Shown: piece after piece, positions 26,241 to 35,494 of the stretch
Numbering within the stretch: the stretch's first letter is position 1
Layout of the letters: the number at the start of each line of letters is the position of its first letter
Notes under the pieces: model-generated
Database searches by the model: none
Told to the model about the DNA's origin: nothing
Seen by the model: only the letters and a program-made list of their open reading frames with translations
Assembly: GCA_020633495.1 (NCBI GenBank)
Contig: JACKDR010000006.1
Location: 62,001 to 126,000, forward strand
Direction of reading: 5' to 3'
From: Kofleriaceae bacterium
Lineage (GTDB): Bacteria; Myxococcota_A; Polyangia; Haliangiales; Haliangiaceae
Length of the DNA stretch: 64,000 nucleotides
Made by a program: the position numbers and the translations under genes

Positions 26241-28697
26241 TCAGGCCACCAGCTCGCGATCGGGCACGGCCTCGGGGCGGGGCCGCGGCGTCACCTCGTC
26301 GAGGATGCGGCCGTAGCAGCGGAACGTGCCGCGCAGCGCGTCGCCGAGATCGTAGCGGGCGGCGTGCTGGACCGCGGCGCGACCCATGCGCCGGGCGAGG
26401 TCGGGGTCGCGGAGCAGCCGGACCAGGGTGCGGCGCATCGTGTCGACGTTGCGCGGATCGATCGCGAACCCGGTGATGCCGTCGACGACGTGCTCGCGGG
26501 TCGCGCCGCGCTCGGCGACGATCGCCGGCAGCCCCGAGGCCTGGGCCTCGACCACCGCGTTGCCGAAGGTCTCGGTGTCGGACGGGAACACGAAGACGTC
26601 GGCCGACGCGTAGAGCTCGGCGAGGGCGTCGCCGGTGACGAACCCGGTGAAGACGCAGCCGGGCGGGGCGTCGCGCTCGAGCTCGGCGCGCTGCGGGCCG
26701 TCGCCGACCAGCACCAGCGACGCCTCGGAGACCTCGGCGCGCACCGCGCGGAACGCGGTGAACAGGTGATCGAGCGACTTCTCGCGCGACAGCCGGCCGA
26801 CGTAGAGCAGCACCGGGCCGGTGACGCCGAGCTCGCCGAACGCGCCCGGCCGGCGGCGCGACGGCGAGAACAGCGCCAGGTCGACGCCGCGCGGCACCTG
26901 GACCAGCTTCTCGGGGGCGACGCCGAGCCCCTTGACGATCTCGGCGACCCACGCGGTCGGCGCCAGGACCCGGTCCATCGCCCGGTAGAACCAGCCGACC
27001 AGCTGGCGGACCAGGGCGGCGGCGGTGGGGTCGCCGGTGAGGCGCAGCGCGTACTCGGGCACGTCGGTGTGGTACTGGCCGATCACCGGCAGCCCGGTGA
27101 GCCGCGCCGCGGCGAGCGCGGCCAGGCCGACCGGCCCCGGGGTCGAGCACTGCACCAGATCGATCTGCTCCTCCTCGAGGTAGCGCAGCAGCGGCGGCAG
27201 GTGCGGCACCGACCACGCCATCTCCGGGTACTCGGCGAGGCGGTGGTCGTAGACGCTGGGCAGCCGGACCACGCCGTCGGCGTCGGTCTCGAGCCGCGCG
27301 ACCGGGCCGCAGCCGATCAGGCGCAGGTCGAGGCCGCCGCGGCGGGCCTCGCCGAGGAGCCGGCGCAGCCCGATGGCGACGCCGTTGACGTGATCGATCG
27401 TGTCGGTGAAGACCGCGACCCGCGGTCGCGGGTTGCCGGCGCGCCCGGCGCCGAGCTCGGCGGCGAAGCGGTCGGCGCCGCGCCGGTCGCGGACGTTGTA
27501 GCGGTGGGCGAGCAGGTACGGCAGCTCGAGCGCCAGCGCCTTGACCAGCGCGGGCAGGCCGTCGGCGGCGTCGCCGACCCGGCCGAGCGCGGCCGGCTCG
27601 ATGATGCCGCCGAGGGCGCGGCGCCAGGTGTCGACCAGGGCGCGCTCGGCGTGGACGCGGATCAGCTCCTGGGCCGGCGTGAGGTGGCCGGACGCCCACA
27701 GCCGGTCGGCCATCGTGCCCGGCTGGGTGGGGCCGCTGCGGGCCGCGATCAGGGCCTCGAGCAGCGACGGCGCGGGCGACGGCGCCGGCGGCGCCGCGGC
27801 GGCCTCGGTGGTCGGCGCGTGGTCGTGAGCGTGGTCGTGGTCGAGGGGCGGCGCCGCCCGGCGGGCGCTCGACGCCAGCTCGACCTGGCCGCTGTGCTGC
27901 AGGAACCCGGCGAGCACGCCGTAGCAGTTGTGGGCCAGCGTGGTCCCGGTGCCGGCCTCGCCGCCGGCGGCGGTGCGGCCGCCGCGCAGCGCGTCGGCGA
28001 CGCCGGCGCCGCTGGCCTCGCCCTCGAAGACGGTGTAGGCGCGAGCGATCGCGAGGGTGCCGTGGTCGTCGCTGCCGCCGACCATGTGGTAGCGGGCGTC
28101 GCGGTTGATCCACGGCGCGCGCGGGTAGCGCTCGGCCCACCGCGCCAGCTGCGCCACGCTGATGCCGGCGGTGACCTCGTGCAGCCGGTGCTCGTGGGTG
28201 ACGTCGCGGGTGCCGTTGCGGGTCTCGAGGGCGCGGAACATCAGCAGGCCGCGCTCGAGGTGCTCGCGGCGCAGCCGCCCGTTGACCTGCGACAGCGGGT
28301 GGGCCCAGAAGTGGGCGATCCGCGCCTCGTCGAGGTAGGCGACCAGCTCGTAGACGTCGCGGCGCAGCCGCTGCAGCTCGCGGTGCTGGGCCTCGGTGAC
28401 GTCGACGCAGATGACGTGGACGATGCAGCCGTCCTCGGGGAACCGCGCCGAGACCTCGACGCTGACGAAGGTGTCGCCGGGGTGGCGCTCGCACAGCGCC
28501 AGCGCGCCGTCGATGACGTCGTGATCGGCGAGCGTCACCAGGTCCATGCCGCGGCGGCGCGCGATCGCGTAGGCCTGGTCGACGGCGGTGTAGCACTCGG
28601 CGGCGCCGGTCGAGCGCAGGAACCAGCTGTACGGCCTGTCCGAATGAGACGAGTGGACGTGGAGATCGACCTTGTGCGCCTTCGAGGTCCCGGCCAT
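26241..28697 (-). CDS. PHP-domain hydrolase fused to GT4 glycosyltransferase
   Basis: An 818-residue two-domain protein. Residues ~8-250 form a PHP metal-dependent phosphoesterase: DLHVHSSHSDRP (H13, H15, H18), LVTLADHDVIDGAL, ARIAHFWAHPLS and GGSDDHG supply the usual His/Asp ligands. A helical linker of about 180 residues includes a His/Asp-rich stretch near 285-300. Residues ~435-815 are a GT-B glycosyltransferase of family 4: DTIDHVNGVAIGLRRLL, LLYVGRLSREKSLDHLF, and SDTETFGNAVVEAQASGLP with the E-x7-E donor motif. The glycosyltransferase part resembles diacylglycerol/phosphatidylinositol mannosyltransferase-type enzymes. The PHP part might remove phosphate from a sugar or lipid intermediate. 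The GT4 gene at 26217 follows it 23 bp later on the same strand. Confidence 0.88.
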   Translation of the reverse strand: MAGTSKAHKVDLHVHSSHSDRPYSWFLRSTGAAECYTAVDQAYAIARRRGMDLVTLADHDVIDGALALCERHPGDTFVSVEVSARFPEDGCIVHVICVDVTEAQHRELQRLRRDVYELVAYLDEARIAHFWAHPLSQVNGRLRREHLERGLLMFRALETRNGTRDVTHEHRLHEVTAGISVAQLARWAERYPRAPWINRDARYHMVGGSDDHGTLAIARAYTVFEGEASGAGVADALRGGRTAAGGEAGTGTTLAHNCYGVLAGFLQHSGQVELASSARRAAPPLDHDHAHDHAPTTEAAAAPPAPSPAPSLLEALIAARSGPTQPGTMADRLWASGHLTPAQELIRVHAERALVDTWRRALGGIIEPAALGRVGDAADGLPALVKALALELPYLLAHRYNVRDRRGADRFAAELGAGRAGNPRPRVAVFTDTIDHVNGVAIGLRRLLGEARRGGLDLRLIGCGPVARLETDADGVVRLPSVYDHRLAEYPEMAWSVPHLPPLLRYLEEEQIDLVQCSTPGPVGLAALAAARLTGLPVIGQYHTDVPEYALRLTGDPTAAALVRQLVGWFYRAMDRVLAPTAWVAEIVKGLGVAPEKLVQVPRGVDLALFSPSRRRPGAFGELGVTGPVLLYVGRLSREKSLDHLFTAFRAVRAEVSEASLVLVGDGPQRAELERDAPPGCVFTGFVTGDALAELYASADVFVFPSDTETFGNAVVEAQASGLPAIVAERGATREHVVDGITGFAIDPRNVDTMRRTLVRLLRDPDLARRMGRAAVQHAARYDLGDALRGTFRCYGRILDEVTPRPRPEAVPDRELVA

Positions 28698-28883
28698 CGG
28701 AACGTGCTCCGGTTGGGGGTTGGTTGCGCCTCGTCATCGCACGCGGGTCGCGCACGCAGTCGTCGGGCACGTGACAACTCGGCGTGGCGTCCGCGGCACG
28801 GTCGCAGCCGCGCGATCCGGCGTCGCCGAAGCGTCACCGGGGCGGCGCGTTCGCCACGCGGCGGCGTGGCACGGTCGCCGCCG

Positions 28884-29870
28884 ATGGACCCGATCCCGGA
28901 TCGCTTCCTCTTCGTGTGGACCGGTCGCCGGTTCCCCTACTTCGCCCGCCTCGCGATCGAGTCGGCGCTGATCGCCGAGCCCACCGCCGAGGTCGAGCTG
29001 CACCTGTTCGGGGACCACCCGGTGGGCGCGCCGCACTTCGAGGCAGTCCGGCGCCACGATCGCGTCGCGGTGCACGCGGTCGAGGTCGGCCGGGTGTTCG
29101 ACGGGCTCGGCGTCGACCCGCGCGCGCTGGCGATCGCCTACGACCGGATCCCGGCGACCGCGGCGAGCGCGCGCTCGAACCTGATCCGCTACGCGGTGCT
29201 GGCGCGCCGCGGCGGCATCTACCTCGACACCGACGTGCTGGTGCTGCGCTCGATGGCCGATCTCCGCCGCCACGACGCCTTCGCCGGCCAGGAGCAGGTC
29301 TTCGTCGTCGATGAGCACCGGGTCGCGGGCGAGCTGGCGCCGTGGATGATCGCGCCCACCGCGGCGTGGGCGGCGGCGTGGGGGCTGCGCCGGCTCGACG
29401 CCGCGCTCGGCCGCGCGGTCGGCGAGCCGCTGGCGCGCCGGCTCGATCCGATCTGGCTGCACACCCAGCTCAACAACGCCGTGATCGGCGCGCGCCCCGG
29501 CGCGGCGTTCGCGCGCCGGCTGCTGGCCCGGGCCGCCGAGGTCGACCCGACGATCCGCTACCGGCTGGGCCCCACCTTGATCAGCGAGCTGGTCCGGGCC
29601 GACGCCCGCGACGTCACGGTGCTGCCGCCGGCCGCGTTCTACGTGGTGCCGCCCAGCTACAGCTTCCGGTTCTTCACCGGCGGCCCGCTGCGCCTGCCCG
29701 ACGCCACCCGGGTCCTGCACGTCGTGTCGTCGAACCACGGCGCGCTGCTCGGCGCCCTCGACGAGGACACGCTGCGGCGCCGCGCCACCCGCGGCACCTA
29801 CTACGCCCTCGGCGCCGCGATCGCCGAGCGCGCGCGGGCGTTGCCGGCGCGCCGGGCGGTGGCCGCGTGA
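28884..29870 (+). CDS. DXD-motif glycosyltransferase (Gly_transf_sug/TcdA-like)
   Basis: A 328-residue GT-A type glycosyltransferase. The opening FLFVWTGRRFPYFARLAIES is like capsular polysaccharide synthesis and OCH1/TcdA-type enzymes. SNLIRYAVLARRGGIYLDTD carries the DXD metal/nucleotide-sugar motif at D115 and D117, and LHVVSSNHGALLG near the end gives the His-containing active-site region. The ATG at 28884 is the first start giving this fold; upstream sequence in frame is Arg/Gly shadow. The stop overlaps the next glycosyltransferase start by four bases (GTGA). It is divergent from the PHP-GT4 gene. Donor and acceptor are unknown. Confidence 0.82.
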   Translation: MDPIPDRFLFVWTGRRFPYFARLAIESALIAEPTAEVELHLFGDHPVGAPHFEAVRRHDRVAVHAVEVGRVFDGLGVDPRALAIAYDRIPATAASARSNLIRYAVLARRGGIYLDTDVLVLRSMADLRRHDAFAGQEQVFVVDEHRVAGELAPWMIAPTAAWAAAWGLRRLDAALGRAVGEPLARRLDPIWLHTQLNNAVIGARPGAAFARRLLARAAEVDPTIRYRLGPTLISELVRADARDVTVLPPAAFYVVPPSYSFRFFTGGPLRLPDATRVLHVVSSNHGALLGALDEDTLRRRATRGTYYALGAAIAERARALPARRAVAA

Positions 29871-30649
29871 CCGCCGCGCCGCTGATCAGCTGCCTGATGG
29901 TGACCCGCGATCGGGTCCGGTTCGCCGCGCGCGCGGTCCGGTGCCTGGCCGCGCAGACCTGGCCGTCGGTCGAGCTGGTCGTGGTCGACGACGGTGACCA
30001 CGACTACGAGCCGGTGCTCGCGCCGTTCCGGGCCAGGTTCCCGATCCGCTACCTGCGGGTGTGCGCCGAGCCCGGCCGCAAGCTGGGCGGCCTGCGCAAC
30101 CTCGCCCTCGACGCCGCGCGCGGCGAGCTGTGCGCGCAGTGGGACGACGACGAGTGGTATCACCCGGAGCGCCTGGCGGTGCAGGCGCGGGCGATCCTCG
30201 ACGGCGGCGCCGACGCGTCGGTGCTGAAGTGGACGCTGATGCACGTCGACACCCCGGCGATGGCGTCGCTGCCGTACCGCGCCGACGCCGGGCAGGGCAC
30301 GCCGGGCACCGTCGTGCACCGCCGGACCCGCGTCCGGTACCCCAACCTCGCGCGCAGCGAGGACGCCCGGTTCCTCGAGGCCCTGGCGGCGCGCGGCCGG
30401 GTCGCCGTGCTCGGCGCCGAGCACAGCCACCTGTTCATCCGCTGCTACCACGGCGGCAACACCTGGGACGCGGCGCACTTCCACCGACGCCTGCGGCGGA
30501 CGCCGCTGGCAGCGGCTCACTACCTGGTCGCGCGGCTGCGAGGCGACCTCCGCAGCCACCCGCAGCTGGTGCTGACCGCCGCCGAGCAGGCCGCGGTCGC
30601 GGCCTTCCTCGCCGACAGCCGCGCGCTTTCGCTGCTGCGCGCCGCCTAG
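29867..30649 (+). CDS. GT2-family glycosyltransferase
   Basis: A 260-residue GT-A enzyme of family 2. ISCLMVTRDRVRFAARAVRC begins the nucleotide-binding fold, VELVVVDDGD is the first acidic motif, LRNLALDAARGELCAQWDDD contains the metal-binding DXD, and EDARFLEALAARGRVAVLG corresponds to the catalytic base region. The C-terminus (RCYHGGNTWDAAHF) is like Gln/Trp regions of bacterial GT2 enzymes but short, with no membrane helix, so it is probably a soluble or peripheral transferase. GTG start coupled to the preceding gene. It ends the polysaccharide cluster; 168 bp separate it from the TonB receptor. Confidence 0.87.
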   Translation: MTAAPLISCLMVTRDRVRFAARAVRCLAAQTWPSVELVVVDDGDHDYEPVLAPFRARFPIRYLRVCAEPGRKLGGLRNLALDAARGELCAQWDDDEWYHPERLAVQARAILDGGADASVLKWTLMHVDTPAMASLPYRADAGQGTPGTVVHRRTRVRYPNLARSEDARFLEALAARGRVAVLGAEHSHLFIRCYHGGNTWDAAHFHRRLRRTPLAAAHYLVARLRGDLRSHPQLVLTAAEQAAVAAFLADSRALSLLRAA

Positions 30650-30806
30650 CGCGCCGGCGCGGCGCGCGCGCGTCACGGCGCTGCGACACGGTCGTGCGAC
30701 CGGCGGTCGCGTCGCACTGACAGGCGTGTCACGGAGCGTGATGGCGCCCGGCTTGGGGCGGTGCGTACCGGGTGATACCGCTGGGAAGTACACCGGCGGA
30801 TCGACC

Positions 30807-30814
30807 GGGAGGAG
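30807..30814 (+). promoter_or_regulatory. strong Shine-Dalgarno of the TonB receptor
   Basis: GGGAGGAG three bases before the ATG at 30818, fixing the start. Confidence 0.7.
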
Positions 30815-30817
30815 CAC

Positions 30818-33800
30818 ATGAAGGGAGCACGTCTCACCCTCGCCCTGGCGATGGGCCTGGGGATCGTCTGGCCTGCGGCCAGCGACCGCCCCGTCCACGC
30901 CCAGGATCTGACCACCGGCGCCATCGCCGGCGTCGTCACCGACGCCCAGACCGGCGAGCCCGCGGTCGGCGTCACGGTCGTGGTCACCAGCCCGCGGACA
31001 CGCGCCGACACCACGTTCACCGACGTCGACGGCACCTACAAGTTCGCCGGGCTGACCCCGGGCGACGGCTACGTCCTCACCTTCTACTACGGCGATCAGA
31101 CCGCGGAGCGCCGCGGGGTCCGGGTCAACGCCCACCACACCTCGACCGTGCCGATGGCGATGCAGCCCGAGGTGATCGTGGTCTACGGCGAGGGGCCCGA
31201 CGTCGATCCGACGTCGACCGCCAAGATCACGCGGCTCGGCCGTCAGGAGCTGACCCACCTGGTGCTGCCGGGCACCGACTTCGAGAGCTCGATCGGCAGC
31301 ACCGCCGGTAGCCAGAACGACGGTGTCGGGGTCGCGCTGTCGGGCTCGACCGGGCTCGAGAACCAGTTCGTCGTCGACGGCATGAGCACGACCGGGCTGT
31401 CGTACGGCAGCTCCGGCGTGCCGGTGCTCAACGACTTCATCGAGGAGATCGAGGTCATCACCGGCGGCTACAACGCCGAGTACGGCCGGGCCACCGGCGG
31501 CGTCATCAACGTCGTCACCCGGTCGGGCTCCAACGAGCTGGCGGGCTCGGTCTTCGGCTACCTCGAGCCCGGCCTGCTGCGCGCCGCCGCCGAGCGCACG
31601 CCGACCCAGGCGACCTCGATCGACACCCGCTCGGATCTCGACTACGACCTCGACGTCGGCGCCGAGGTCGGCGGCCCGATCGTCAAGGACCGGGCCTGGT
31701 TCTGGGTCGGCGTCGCGCCGCAGCTGACCCGCACGACCACCACCCGCATCACCAAGCGCCGCACCGACTGCCGCCAGCTGATGTCCGACGGCACGCTGTC
31801 GACCGCGGCCGACGCCCGCTGCCCCGCCGAGATCCCGGCTGGCTACCAGGACGGCGTCGCCGACGCCGACCCCACCACCGGCTTCCTCATCTACGAGGAC
31901 CTCGACAGCTCGAAGCACCGCACCCGCAGCCGCGACCTCCAGCTGCTCGGCAAGCTCAACCTCGCGGTGACGCCGGCCCACCAGGGCCAGCTGTCGGTGA
32001 CCGTGCAGCCGGGGGCGTCGAGCGGCGCCCGCATGTTCGGCAAGGTCGACGAGCAGGGCCTCGACAGCACGTCGCTGGCCACCACCGCGTCGCTGCGCTG
32101 GACCTCCAAGTTCGACGACGGCAAGACCGAGCTCGAGGCGGTCCTCGGCGCCTACCGCAGCGCCCAGACCTTCGGCTCGACCGGCGGCGCCCGCGACGAC
32201 CTGCGCCTGCAGACCCTCTACGGCGGCAACCTCGGCACCTGGTCGCTGCTCGGCGGCGAGACCACGCGGACCCGTCAGGGCTGCACCGACAACGACGGCG
32301 GCGATCCCTACGAGTTCATCGTCAACTGCCCCGACGACGGCGTCGGCTACTCGATCGGCGGCCCCGGGGCGCTGGTCGACGACTGGGAGCGCCGCCTGTC
32401 GGCGCGGATCGCGGCGGTCCACCGGGTCCGCGCGTTCGGCAGCCACGAGCTCAAGGCCGGCGCCGATCTCGAGGACGATCAGATCGAGAAGATCCGCGCG
32501 TACTCGGGCGACTCGCTGCTGCAGAACTACGTCGCGCTCGGCGAGGTCGACGTCACCCGCTGGGTCGAGCTGATGCCGCCCGACGGCGATGCGACGCGCT
32601 ACGGCGACACCTGTGCCGACAGCACCGGCGGCGGCAGCTACGCCTGCAACTTCCTGGCGCCGGGCGAGCCCGGCACGGTGATCCACGGCCAGACCTTCGG
32701 CTGGGCCGCGTACCTGCGCGACTCGTGGCAGCTGCGGCCCAACCTGACCATCAACGCCGGCGTCCGCTACGAGGAGCAACGGCTGCGCTACGCCGCGCAC
32801 CTGCGCGACCGCGTCGATCCGCTGACCGGCGATCGCCTGGGCACCGACGCGATGGTGCTCGACGGCAACTGGTCGCCGCGCCTCGGCCTGCTCTACGACT
32901 GGACCAAGCAGGGCCGGTCGAAGGTCTACGGCAGCTGGGGCCGGTTCTACGAGTCGGTGCCCATGGACATCAACGAGCGCGCGTTCGGCGGCGAGGTCTC
33001 GCTCTTGCAGCGCTACGACGCCGGCACCCAGTGCGGCGGCGCGATCCAGGGCTACGGCGGCGTCGACGGCAACGCCTGCCTCGGGACCGGCGCCGAGCCC
33101 GGGCTGGGCACGACGCTGCTCGGCGGCGGCACGCTGATCGCGCCCGACGTCAAGGCGCAGTACATGGACGAGGCGCTGCTCGGCGCCGAGTACGAGCTGG
33201 TCGAGGATCTCAAGCTCGGGATCAGCTACCAGCACCGGCAGCTCGGCCGGGTCATCGAGGACGTCTCGGTCGACGGCGCCCGCACCTACGTCATCGCCAA
33301 CCCGGGCGAGTGGTCGCGCGACGCCGAGGCCGACCTGATGGCGCAGGCCGCGGCGCTGCCGGCGGGCTCCGAGGAGCGGGCGCTGCTCGAGGCGCAGCTC
33401 GATCAGTACCGCGCGATCCGCGGCTTCGACCGGCCGCGTCGCGACTACGACGCGCTCGAGCTGACCGTGAGCCGGCGCTTCAGCAAGGCGATCTTCGCCC
33501 AGGCCAGCTACACGTACTCGAAGAACCGCGGCAACTACCCGGGGCTGGTGTCCTACGACAACGGCCAGGTCGATCCCAACATCTCGTCGCAGTACGACCT
33601 GATCGAGCTGCTCGCCAACCGCGACGGCCCGCTGCCGCTGGACCGGCCGCACTACGTCAAGGTCGACGCCTACTACACGTTCGATCTGAAGCGGGCCGGC
33701 GCCGCCACCGCCGGGATCCGCATGCGCGCGCTGTCGGGGACGCCGGTCGACGTCCTGGGCCGGCACGCCCTCTACGGGGTCGGCGAGTCGTTCCTGTTGC

Positions 33801-34138
33801 CGCGCGGCAGCCTGCGCCGCACCGACTTCGAGCAGAGCGTCGACCTCCACGTCGACTACGGCCGGTCGCTGGGCAAGGGCGTCACGCTGCAGGTGTTCGC
33901 CGACGTCTTCAACGTGCTGAACGACCAGGGCACGTTCTCGGTCGACGAGAACTACACGTACCTGTCGAGCGCCAACCCGATCGTCGGCGGCACCTACGAG
34001 GACCTGATCTACGCCAAGGAGACCGGCACCGACGGCAAGGAGACCTCGACGCCGCTGACCCGCAACCCCAACTTCGGCCGGGTCGCCGGGCGCTACGCGC
34101 CGCTGTCGGCGCGGCTGGGCGCGCGGATCACGTTCTGA
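30818..34138 (+). CDS. TonB-dependent outer-membrane receptor with carboxypeptidase-like regulatory domain
   Basis: An 1106-residue outer-membrane protein. A signal peptide ends near residue 30 (RPVHAQD). A carboxypeptidase-like regulatory Ig domain (about 35-110: GAIAGVVTDAQTGEPAVGVT, FTDVDGTYKFAGLTPG) is followed by the plug (about 130-240: ENQFVVDGMSTTGLSYGSSG, EVITGGYNAEYGRATGGVIN). A long barrel ends with the aromatic C-terminal residue (ARITF). Barrel loops contain paired Cys (CTDNDGGDPY, CADSTGGGSYAC). This is the Oar/CarboxypepD-type receptor class common in myxobacteria and Bacteroidetes, imported substrates of which range from oligosaccharides to peptides and iron complexes. No substrate-binding partner lies nearby. 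No classical TonB box is obvious. Confidence 0.93.
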   Translation: MKGARLTLALAMGLGIVWPAASDRPVHAQDLTTGAIAGVVTDAQTGEPAVGVTVVVTSPRTRADTTFTDVDGTYKFAGLTPGDGYVLTFYYGDQTAERRGVRVNAHHTSTVPMAMQPEVIVVYGEGPDVDPTSTAKITRLGRQELTHLVLPGTDFESSIGSTAGSQNDGVGVALSGSTGLENQFVVDGMSTTGLSYGSSGVPVLNDFIEEIEVITGGYNAEYGRATGGVINVVTRSGSNELAGSVFGYLEPGLLRAAAERTPTQATSIDTRSDLDYDLDVGAEVGGPIVKDRAWFWVGVAPQLTRTTTTRITKRRTDCRQLMSDGTLSTAADARCPAEIPAGYQDGVADADPTTGFLIYEDLDSSKHRTRSRDLQLLGKLNLAVTPAHQGQLSVTVQPGASSGARMFGKVDEQGLDSTSLATTASLRWTSKFDDGKTELEAVLGAYRSAQTFGSTGGARDDLRLQTLYGGNLGTWSLLGGETTRTRQGCTDNDGGDPYEFIVNCPDDGVGYSIGGPGALVDDWERRLSARIAAVHRVRAFGSHELKAGADLEDDQIEKIRAYSGDSLLQNYVALGEVDVTRWVELMPPDGDATRYGDTCADSTGGGSYACNFLAPGEPGTVIHGQTFGWAAYLRDSWQLRPNLTINAGVRYEEQRLRYAAHLRDRVDPLTGDRLGTDAMVLDGNWSPRLGLLYDWTKQGRSKVYGSWGRFYESVPMDINERAFGGEVSLLQRYDAGTQCGGAIQGYGGVDGNACLGTGAEPGLGTTLLGGGTLIAPDVKAQYMDEALLGAEYELVEDLKLGISYQHRQLGRVIEDVSVDGARTYVIANPGEWSRDAEADLMAQAAALPAGSEERALLEAQLDQYRAIRGFDRPRRDYDALELTVSRRFSKAIFAQASYTYSKNRGNYPGLVSYDNGQVDPNISSQYDLIELLANRDGPLPLDRPHYVKVDAYYTFDLKRAGAATAGIRMRALSGTPVDVLGRHALYGVGESFLLPRGSLRRTDFEQSVDLHVDYGRSLGKGVTLQVFADVFNVLNDQGTFSVDENYTYLSSANPIVGGTYEDLIYAKETGTDGKETSTPLTRNPNFGRVAGRYAPLSARLGARITF

Positions 34139-34140
34139 AG

Positions 34141-34188
34141 CCCGTGCCCGCGCCCGCGCCCGTGCCCGTGCCCGCGCTCGTGCCCGAT
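34141..34188. repeat. degenerate CCCGTG/CCCGCG hexamer array
   Basis: About eight hexamers of the type CCCGTG or CCCGCG, ending in TGCCCGATCCGGATCGGG, between the TonB receptor (+) and the MAPEG gene (-). A cleaner array of the same type lies between another convergent pair at 57295-57336. Confidence 0.85.
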
Positions 34189-34210
34189 CCGGATCGGGAA
34201 TCCGCCGCTG

Positions 34211-34591
34211 TCACAGCGCCGACGCGCCGATCATGCCCACGCCGACGACCCCGACCGACCACACCGCGGTGCGCAGGCCGGGCACGCCGATCAGGTACAC
34301 CGGGAAGTAGACGACCCGGGCGATCACGAAGACGAGGCCGCCGAGCTCGACGGTGTCCCGCGACGGCCGACCCAGCGACGCCGCCAGGATGACCGCGACG
34401 AACAGGACCAGGTTCTCGAGCATGTTCTTGGCGGCGCGGTCGGCGCGGCCGGCGAGCGCGTCGTCCCGCCCCGGGCCCTCGCGGTTGCCGAGCATCGCGG
34501 GCAGCTTGCCGCCGCTGCGGAGCATGCTCGCGGTCAGCACCATCACCCAGGTGAGCGCGGCGGCGGCGAGCAGAGCGTGGGTCGGGGTCAT
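34211..34591 (-). CDS. MAPEG-family membrane protein
   Basis: A 126-residue protein with four predicted membrane helices (about 5-25, 58-78, 82-102 and 105-125). The loop SGGKLPAMLGNREGPGRDD then RAAKNMLENLVLFVA matches MAPEG proteins, whose conserved N-x-x-E pattern (NMLENL) lies at the start of helix 2. Eukaryotic members act in eicosanoid and glutathione metabolism; most bacterial members have no proven role. The ATG at 34591 is chosen because the longer frame adds Arg-rich sequence. It converges with the TonB receptor gene and is divergent from the methyltransferase-like gene. Confidence 0.85.
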   Translation of the reverse strand: MTPTHALLAAAALTWVMVLTASMLRSGGKLPAMLGNREGPGRDDALAGRADRAAKNMLENLVLFVAVILAASLGRPSRDTVELGGLVFVIARVVYFPVYLIGVPGLRTAVWSVGVVGVGMIGASAL

Positions 34592-34695
34592 GGCGCGCAG
34601 GGTGGCACAGCCCCGTGACGGGCGCGCGGCCGCTGGCTCGCGTGATCGACGGCGGCTTTGCACCGACCGCATCGCTGGTAGCCTCGGAACGACGC

Positions 34696-35466
34696 ATGCT
34701 GCCGCGGCTGCACCTGTTCGAGTGGAACGACCAGGCCTGGCTCCCCGAGGTCCTGCGCCGGGGCGAGACCGACTACCTGGCCGCGGTGATCGACTGGGCG
34801 CGCCCGTTCTCGCCCGTGGCTCCCGAGCTGGCGGCGCTGGTCGCGCGCCATGGCGGCCGGGTCGTGGACCTCGCCTCGGGTGGTCTCGGTCCGTGGCGCA
34901 CCCTGCGCGACGAGGTCGCCGCCGCCGGCGCCGGCGCCGCGCCGGAGGTCACGCTGACCGATCTCTACCCGAACCTCGCCGCGTTCGAGCGATCCGGGCT
35001 GCCGCACGAGCGCGGTCCGGTCGACGCACGCGAGGTGCCGGCGACCCTGCCCGGGATCCGCACGATGTTCGACGCGCTCCACCACCACCGCCCCGCCGAC
35101 GCGCGCGCGATCCTGGCCGACGCCCACCGCGCCGGCGCGCCGATCGTCGTCGCCGAGGCCACGTCCCGGCGCGTCCCGGTGATCCTGGTCAGCCTGGTGC
35201 TGATCCCGCTGCTGGTGCTGGTGATGACGCCGCGGATCCGGCCGCTGTCCGGGTGGCGCCTGCTGTTCACCTACCTGATCCCGATCCTACCCCTGCTGAT
35301 CTGGTGGGACGGCATCGTGTCGTGCCTGCGCACCTACCGGCCGGCGGAGCTCGAGGCGCTCACCGCCGGCCTCGACGGCTACCGCTGGCAGGCCCGCGAG
35401 GTCCGCGGGCGCGGCTCGATCGTCACGTACCTGATCGGCGAGCCGGTGGCACCTTCGCCGTCGTGA
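34696..35466 (+). CDS. methyltransferase-like protein with C-terminal membrane segments
   Basis: A 256-residue protein. The opening LHLFEWNDQAWLPEVLRRGE and GRVVDLASGGLGPWRTL look like a degenerate class I methyltransferase start with a motif-I glycine loop, and TLTDLYPNLAAFERS like motif II. About 45 residues of hydrophobic sequence (VILVSLVLIPLLVLVMT and LLFTYLIPILPLLIWW) interrupt the later part, giving two predicted helices near 165-215. RGSIVTYLIGEP ends the fold as a beta strand. The family is unnamed to me; possibly a membrane-bound or lipid methyltransferase. The ATG at 34696 is preferred; an in-frame GTG at 34615 is possible. Confidence 0.6.
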   Translation: MLPRLHLFEWNDQAWLPEVLRRGETDYLAAVIDWARPFSPVAPELAALVARHGGRVVDLASGGLGPWRTLRDEVAAAGAGAAPEVTLTDLYPNLAAFERSGLPHERGPVDAREVPATLPGIRTMFDALHHHRPADARAILADAHRAGAPIVVAEATSRRVPVILVSLVLIPLLVLVMTPRIRPLSGWRLLFTYLIPILPLLIWWDGIVSCLRTYRPAELEALTAGLDGYRWQAREVRGRGSIVTYLIGEPVAPSPS

Positions 35467-35494
35467 CGCGCGGACGCGGCGCCCGCGGCCGTGA

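Noticed and set aside
29801..33850. 1349-codon open frame antisense to the TonB receptor
   Set aside because: Low-complexity VAVG/RD-rich peptide; the forward frame has a complete TonB receptor with a ribosome-binding site and C-terminal Phe.
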